In this document: in pieces, positions 59,453 to 64,000 of the stretch | Position numbering within the stretch: position 1 is the stretch's first letter | Layout: each line of letters opens with the position of its first letter | Assembly: GCF_001997295.1 (NCBI RefSeq) | Contig: NZ_CP019605.1 | Coordinates: forward strand, 124,001 to 188,000 | Direction of reading: 5' to 3' | From: Tessaracoccus flavus | GTDB lineage: Bacteria; Actinomycetota; Actinomycetes; Propionibacteriales; Propionibacteriaceae | Length of the DNA: 64,000 bases | Program-made: the position numbers and the translations under genes | Notes under the pieces: generated by a model | Told to the model about the DNA's origin: nothing | What the model saw: the letters and a program-made list of their open reading frames with translations, nothing else | Database searches by the model: none

Positions 59453-59473
59453 AGCTTACATCGAGGAGGATGG

Positions 59474-60649
59474 ATGAGCATCGGCATCGCCGTCATCGGG
59501 GCCGGAATGGCGGGGAAGGCCCACGCAGCCGCCTATCGGGTGGCCCCGACCCTCTACCAGCCGACGTTGCCCGAGCTGCGCTTCGTGTCCGTCGGCGACG
59601 TCAATGCGCCGCTCGCCGAGGCGACGGCGAACAGGTACGGGTTCGATCGTCACGACACCGATTGGCGCGCGATCGCCGAGGATCCCGACATCCACGTGGT
59701 CAGCGTCGTGATCGCCAACAGCCTCCATCTGGAAGTGGTGAAGGGTCTGCTCGACGCCGGCAAGCACGTGCTGTGCGAGAAGCCGCTGGCGGACACCCTC
59801 GAGTCGGCCCGCGAGATGGCCCGCCTGGCCCGCGAGGCGTCGTCGATCACCCGGGTCGGGCTCACCTACCGCCGCCAGCCGGGCATTGCCGCGATCAAGA
59901 ACTGGATCGACGACGGCACGCTCGGCCGGGTGCTGCACTACTCCGGGCGTTACTGGTGCGACTACGGCTGCAACCCCAACGGCCCCATCAGTTGGCGGTA
60001 CAAGGGCCCGATGGGCTCCGGCGCACTGGCCGACGTGGGCAGCCACCTCACCTATCTCTCCGAGTTCGTGGTGGGCCAGAACATCCAGACCGTCTCGGGA
60101 GGTGCCTTCATGACCGCCATCACGGAGCGTCCCGTGCCGCTCGGCGCCGTCGTCGGGCATGGGATGACGGAGATCTCCGACGAGAGGGAGCCCGTCGAGA
60201 ACGACGATTACGCCACCTACACCGCGCTGTTCGGCGACGTCCGCGGCAGCTTCGAGGTGTCCCGCGTGGCCGCCGGCTACCCCAACGGCCTGAACATCGA
60301 GGTGTTCTGCGAGAACGGTGCCGCGAGCTTCCACCAGGACACGCCCTCGCAGGTGCGCCTCTACCTCCACGGCGACGACCCCGGCACGAACGGTTACCGA
60401 ACCGTCAACCTCGGCTCGGACCACCCGTACGTCGCCGGTGGCATGGCCATGGACGTCTCGGGGGTGGGCTTCGGGCAGAACGAGGGGTTCGCCTATCAGG
60501 CCCGCGCCTTTCTCGAAGAGGTCGCAGGAATCCCTGAGGCGGAGTCGCTGCCTCGCAACGCCTCGTTCGACGACGGCGTCCACAACATGGAAATCCTCGC
60601 CGCCGTCGCTGAGTCGGCCGCGAACAACGGAAAGACGGTGCACCTATGA
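59474..60649 (+). CDS. Gfo/Idh/MocA-family oxidoreductase
   Basis: 391 residues. NAD(P)-dependent sugar or polyol dehydrogenase: GIAVIGAGMAGKAHAAAYRV is the Rossmann motif; VLCEKPLADT carries the conserved EKP Lys; GPISWRYKGPMGSGALADVG then GSHLTYLSEF with the catalytic Asp/His region (DVGSH). ATG with GAGGAGGA upstream. First gene of the divergent operon under the LacI regulator, 4-bp overlap (ATGA) with the next gene. Substrate might be an inositol or aldose; not determinable. Confidence 0.88.
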   Translation: MSIGIAVIGAGMAGKAHAAAYRVAPTLYQPTLPELRFVSVGDVNAPLAEATANRYGFDRHDTDWRAIAEDPDIHVVSVVIANSLHLEVVKGLLDAGKHVLCEKPLADTLESAREMARLAREASSITRVGLTYRRQPGIAAIKNWIDDGTLGRVLHYSGRYWCDYGCNPNGPISWRYKGPMGSGALADVGSHLTYLSEFVVGQNIQTVSGGAFMTAITERPVPLGAVVGHGMTEISDEREPVENDDYATYTALFGDVRGSFEVSRVAAGYPNGLNIEVFCENGAASFHQDTPSQVRLYLHGDDPGTNGYRTVNLGSDHPYVAGGMAMDVSGVGFGQNEGFAYQARAFLEEVAGIPEAESLPRNASFDDGVHNMEILAAVAESAANNGKTVHL

Positions 60650-61650
60650 AACTCGGTGTCTACAACGCAGTTCTGCACGATCGCCCCCTCGAGGATGCCC
60701 TGGCGGTGATCGCGGATCTCGGTCTGACTGGGATCGAAATCAACTCCGGCGGCTTCCTGCCGCCCACCCACATCCCGGAGATCGACGAGATCGTCGCCAG
60801 CCCGGCGGCCGCGAAGAAGTACCTGGCCAGGTTCGACGGCACCGGCGTCGAGATCGCCGGCCTCAACTGCAACGGCAATCCGCTCCACCCCAACCGCAGC
60901 ATCGGCGACAAGCACGCCGACGACATCCGCCGGTCCATCCGCGCGGCCGCCGCCCTGGGGCAGGACCGTGTGGTGACCATGTCGGGGCTTCCCGGCGGCG
61001 AGCCAGGGGTGAGGCACCCCAACTGGATCGTCAACGCCTGGAACTCCGCCGCGCTTGACGTCCTTGACTACCAGTGGGAGGTCGCGGCCGCCTTCTGGAG
61101 CGAGATGGACCAGTTCGCCAAGGACCACGGGGTGAAGGTGGCCCTCGAGCTCCATCCCCAGAACCTTGTCTTCAACGCGCGTGACGTCCGCAAGCTCATC
61201 GAGCTGACCGGCGCCACCCACCTCGGCGTCGAGATGGACGCCTCCCACCTGTTCTGGCAGCAGGCCGACCCGATCGCTGTGGTGCGGGAGCTCGGCCCGC
61301 TCATCCTGCACGCCGCGGCCAAGGACGTCCGGATCAACCCGGAGCACGCGAGGCTCAACGGTGTCCTCGACAACGGCTTCCGCCGGCTGGCCCCCGACGA
61401 GGACCGCGTCAATCTCGGCGGTGACGAGTGGGCCAACGAGTGGCCGAAGGACTCCTCTTGGGACTTCGTCGCGCTCGGCAAGGGCCACGACACCGCCTAC
61501 TGGACCGAGTTCATCCGCGCGCTGCACGAGGTGGACCCGGACATGTGCCTCAACATCGAGCACGAGGACACCGAGCTCGGCCGGATCGAGGGCCTCGAGG
61601 TGGCCGCCACCGTGCTCACCGACGCCTGGGCCGCCTTCGCGGGGAAGTGA
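60646..61650 (+). CDS. Sugar phosphate isomerase/epimerase (AP-endonuclease-2-type TIM barrel)
   Basis: 334 residues. MKLGVYNAVLHDRP start and GLTGIEINSGGF, VALELHPQNLVFN, GVEMDASHLFWQ and LNIEHEDTELGRIEG match the xylose-isomerase-like TIM barrel (IolE/IolI-like, metal ligands E/D/H). Likely converts the product of the oxidoreductase in the same operon. Starts overlapping the stop of that gene (ATGA). Followed by the convergent permease after 37 bp. Confidence 0.86.
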   Translation: MKLGVYNAVLHDRPLEDALAVIADLGLTGIEINSGGFLPPTHIPEIDEIVASPAAAKKYLARFDGTGVEIAGLNCNGNPLHPNRSIGDKHADDIRRSIRAAAALGQDRVVTMSGLPGGEPGVRHPNWIVNAWNSAALDVLDYQWEVAAAFWSEMDQFAKDHGVKVALELHPQNLVFNARDVRKLIELTGATHLGVEMDASHLFWQQADPIAVVRELGPLILHAAAKDVRINPEHARLNGVLDNGFRRLAPDEDRVNLGGDEWANEWPKDSSWDFVALGKGHDTAYWTEFIRALHEVDPDMCLNIEHEDTELGRIEGLEVAATVLTDAWAAFAGK

Positions 61651-61687
61651 CGCGAAGACCTGGCTCAGCCAACCCGGCGGGGCCAGG

Positions 61688-63178
61688 TCAGTGGTCGGCC
61701 ATCGCCGCAGCCTTGCGCGCGGCGTCGGCGTCGGGCGTGGTCCCGTTGAGGAAGGCGTTCAGCACGACGGCTGAGAAGGTGGCCAGCAGGATGCCCGACT
61801 CGATGAGCGGGTGGATCTCGGCGGGCATCCACTGGCTGAAGTCCGGCGCCACCAGCGGGATCATGCCGATCCCCAGGGAGATCGCGACGACGAGCAGGCT
61901 GTTGCGGTTGCCCGCGAAGTCCACGTTCGACAGGATGCGGATGCCGGTGGCGGCCACCATGCCGAACATGGCGATGCCCGCGCCACCGAGCACCGACGTC
62001 GGCAGCGCCTCGACGAGGGCGCCCATCTTCGGCACGAGCCCCAGCACGATGAGGATGCCGCCCCCCGCCACGCACACGAACCTGCTGCGGACGCCGGTGA
62101 CGCCGACGAGCCCGACGTTCTGGCTGAACGACGTGTAGGGGAACGTGTTGAAGATGCCGCCGATGAGCGTGCCGAGACCGTCGGTGCGCAGTCCTGCTGA
62201 GAGCATCGGCCGGGTCACCTTCCGCCCGGTGAGGTCGCCCAGCGCGAGGAACATGCCGGTGGACTCGATGAGCACCACCACCATGACCAGCGACATCGTG
62301 ACCACCATGACGGGGTCGAACAGAGGCAGCCCGAAGTGGAAGGGCGTCACGAACGCGAACCAGTCCGCCTCGACGACGCTGTCGAACGTCACCTTGCCCG
62401 CGAAGGCCGCGATGATGCTGCCGACGACGATCCCGAGGAGGACGGAGATGTTGGCCACGAAGCCCTTGCCGAAGCGGGCGACCAGCACGATGGCCACGAG
62501 CACAGCCGCGGAGATGGCCAGGTCTCCCAGCGTGGCGTAGAGGGGGTTGGGGAGGCTGGGCGCGGGGCTGAGCCCAGGCGGAATGGGCGGCACGGTGCCG
62601 CCGGGCGCCGAGGCGAGGTCGTCGACGGTGGTCAGCCACTCCGAGTGGGAGGGGTCGACGACGGTGGGCGCGGTGGGCCCGACGGGGTTGCCGAAGATCC
62701 AGTTGATCCCGATCCGCATGAGCGAAACGCCGATGACGAGGATGATCGTCCCGGTCACCACGGGCGGGAAGAACCGCAGCAGCCGGCTGACCAGCGGCGC
62801 GATGAGCATCGCGACGACGCCGGCGGCCATCACCGACCCGAACAGTTGCCGCGCCCCCTCCGAGCCCGGGTTCGCCATCGCGATGGCCACCATGGGCCCC
62901 ACGGCGGCGAACGTCACGCCCATCATCACCGGCAGCCGGATGCCGAACCACTGGGTGGCACCGAACGCCTGCAGGATGGTGACGATGCCGCACGCGAACA
63001 GGTCGGCCGAGATGAGGAACGCGACGTCGTTGGGGGACAGCTGCAGGGCGCGGCCGACGATGAGCGGCACGGCGATCGCGCCGGCGTACATCACCAGGAC
63101 GTGCTGCAGCCCCAGGGCGAGGAGCTTCGGGGCGGCCGGCACCTCGTCGACGGGGTGGACGGCGGTGGTGGCGGTCAT
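61688..63178 (-). CDS. NCS2-family nucleobase permease (uracil/xanthine type)
   Basis: 496 residues, about 12 to 14 membrane helices. LGLQHVLVMYAGAIAVPLIV at the N-terminus, GGIFNTFPYTSFSQNVGLVG at the centre and LLVVAISLGIGMIPLVAP near the end are NCS2 (XanP/UacT/PbuX) signatures; MVVVLIESTGMFLALGDLTG precedes the substrate region. A xanthine or urate/uracil proton symporter by family; substrate not certain. ATG overlaps the stop of the preceding glycosyltransferase (ATGA). Confidence 0.9.
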   Translation of the reverse strand: MTATTAVHPVDEVPAAPKLLALGLQHVLVMYAGAIAVPLIVGRALQLSPNDVAFLISADLFACGIVTILQAFGATQWFGIRLPVMMGVTFAAVGPMVAIAMANPGSEGARQLFGSVMAAGVVAMLIAPLVSRLLRFFPPVVTGTIILVIGVSLMRIGINWIFGNPVGPTAPTVVDPSHSEWLTTVDDLASAPGGTVPPIPPGLSPAPSLPNPLYATLGDLAISAAVLVAIVLVARFGKGFVANISVLLGIVVGSIIAAFAGKVTFDSVVEADWFAFVTPFHFGLPLFDPVMVVTMSLVMVVVLIESTGMFLALGDLTGRKVTRPMLSAGLRTDGLGTLIGGIFNTFPYTSFSQNVGLVGVTGVRSRFVCVAGGGILIVLGLVPKMGALVEALPTSVLGGAGIAMFGMVAATGIRILSNVDFAGNRNSLLVVAISLGIGMIPLVAPDFSQWMPAEIHPLIESGILLATFSAVVLNAFLNGTTPDADAARKAAAMADH

Positions 63179-64000
63179 GGTGTGCCTCCTTGGTCGGGTG
63201 CCGGCGCGTCCGCGGCGAGCACGGCGTGGGCCCGGTGGGCGCCGGGGGAGGAGGTGAGGTCGTGGGACAGCGCCGCGAGCCGCGCGGCCGGGTCCGGGTG
63301 GAGGGACAGCAGCCGCGCCGCGGCTCCGCGCAGCTCGTCCGGGGCGGCAGCGTTGGGATCGAGCACCTCGCCGAACCCCGCGTCCTCGAGGGCAGCGGCG
63401 CCGGCGAACTGGTCCGTCGACAGCGGCAACAGCAGCAGCGGCACCCCCGCGGTGAGGGCCTCGGTGACGCTGTTGTTGCCGCCGTGCGAGACGGCGAGCG
63501 CGGAGCGAGCAAGCAGGGTGACCTGCGGCAGCACCTCGCGGACCAGCCACGACGCGGGGATCGGGCCCAGCGCCTCTCGGGGCGTCGACCCGCTGGCCAG
63601 CGCGACCCGGACGTCGAGTCCGCGCAGCGCCTCCGCGATGCGGGCCAGCACGTCGGAGCGCACCGAGAGGAAGCTGCCGAGGCTGACGTAGACGATCGGT
63701 TCGTCGCCGGCGGCCAGCCACGCGTCCACCTCGGCGTCGGGCTCCTCCGTGCGGACGGCCGAGCCGAGGAACGCGTGCGGCCCCAGCAGGGCGGTGCGGG
63801 CCGGGGGGTGCAGCTCACCGGGGTAGTTGAGCAGCAGCACGTCGCCGGTCTCGGCGAACGCGTCGTCGCTGGCGGGCGCGCCGGGGTTGAGGGTGGCGAG
63901 GGCCCCGTTCCACTGGGCGGTGAACTGGTCGCGCACACGCTCGCACAGCCGTCGGAGCTCCGCCAGGGCGGTCGGGTCGGGGTGGATGGCCGACGGCCAG
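63175..64000 (-). CDS. UDP-glycosyltransferase family 1 (MGT-like), N-terminus missing
   Basis: The window ends inside this gene; the frame stays open to base 64000. The C-terminal GT-B half is visible: EPIVYVSLGSFLSVRSDVLA and SHGGNNSVTEALTAGVPLLL with the family's HGGxxS/E nucleotide-sugar motif, then ATDQFAGAAALED-type ending. Related enzymes glycosylate macrolides, lipids or other small molecules. Translationally coupled to the NCS2 permease gene by an ATGA overlap, an unusual pairing. Confidence 0.75.
   Translation of the reverse strand, partial: WPSAIHPDPTALAELRRLCERVRDQFTAQWNGALATLNPGAPASDDAFAETGDVLLLNYPGELHPPARTALLGPHAFLGSAVRTEEPDAEVDAWLAAGDEPIVYVSLGSFLSVRSDVLARIAEALRGLDVRVALASGSTPREALGPIPASWLVREVLPQVTLLARSALAVSHGGNNSVTEALTAGVPLLLLPLSTDQFAGAAALEDAGFGEVLDPNAAAPDELRGAAARLLSLHPDPAARLAALSHDLTSSPGAHRAHAVLAADAPAPDQGGTP

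Overview
The window is a 64 kb piece of a high-GC actinobacterial chromosome. Gene content fits the Propionibacteriaceae (a Tessaracoccus-like organism is my best guess, by inference only): polyphosphate glucokinase, a PPi/ATP-ambiguous phosphofructokinase, a succinyl-CoA:acetate CoA-transferase, leaderless-type promoters, GTG starts and many secreted cell-wall enzymes. There is no integrase, transposase, phage or plasmid gene, so this is ordinary chromosome with one accessory-looking operon (50.97-55.6 kb).

Layout. 0-9 kb: a DeoR regulator (cut by the window edge) with an FGGY sugar kinase, argS, polyphosphate glucokinase, a three-gene PH-domain/DUF1707 membrane operon, phosphofructokinase. 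9-24 kb: a repeat block, a 2-hydroxyacid dehydrogenase with Fe-S domain, tRNA-Gly(CCC), a secreted module protein with a frameshift, a DUF368 (PopT-type) transporter, HAD phosphatase, double-GNAT acetyltransferase, secreted polysaccharide deacetylase, metNIQ, a MazF/PemK-like protein and a membrane protein. 24-40 kb: ATP-dependent DNA ligase, MarC, M20 amidohydrolase, CoA-transferase, histidine phosphatase, serB, SulP transporter, HtrA-type protease, RsmC-like methyltransferase, DUF1877, serine hydrolase, lycopene cyclase, GHL10-type secreted hydrolase. 40-50 kb: katE, a short coupled peptide ORF and FUSC protein, P450, a small VOC/DUF302/membrane-protein group behind a CsoR/CstR-like operator, lipoprotein, Ser/Thr kinase, exonuclease III, DUF456. 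51-55.6 kb: a compact operon with ATGA overlaps encoding an HNH-AAA ATPase fusion, a second HNH nuclease and a patatin-like phospholipase, which I regard as a candidate anti-phage system. 55.8-64 kb: frameshifted DUF4349 lipoprotein, deacetylase-like lipoprotein, an mgtE deletion remnant, a LacI regulator with divergent oxidoreductase/isomerase operon, NCS2 permease and a glycosyltransferase cut by the window end.

Intergenic space is dominated by several families of dispersed repeats. Family A (CTGAGCTTGTCGAAGGGT arms), family B (CTCCCTGAGTAGCGG arms, sometimes in tandem) with an embedded conserved ~150 bp element E, family C (arrays of ACGCCAACGG every two helical turns around a GC hairpin), family D (about 65 bp hairpins) and an 88 bp palindrome P. 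Almost all lie at 3' ends of genes, often between convergent genes, which suggests terminator-like or 3'-end functions. All intergenic stretches longer than 300 bp are made of these repeats. Three secreted proteins share a tandem cysteine-containing module for which I know no name.
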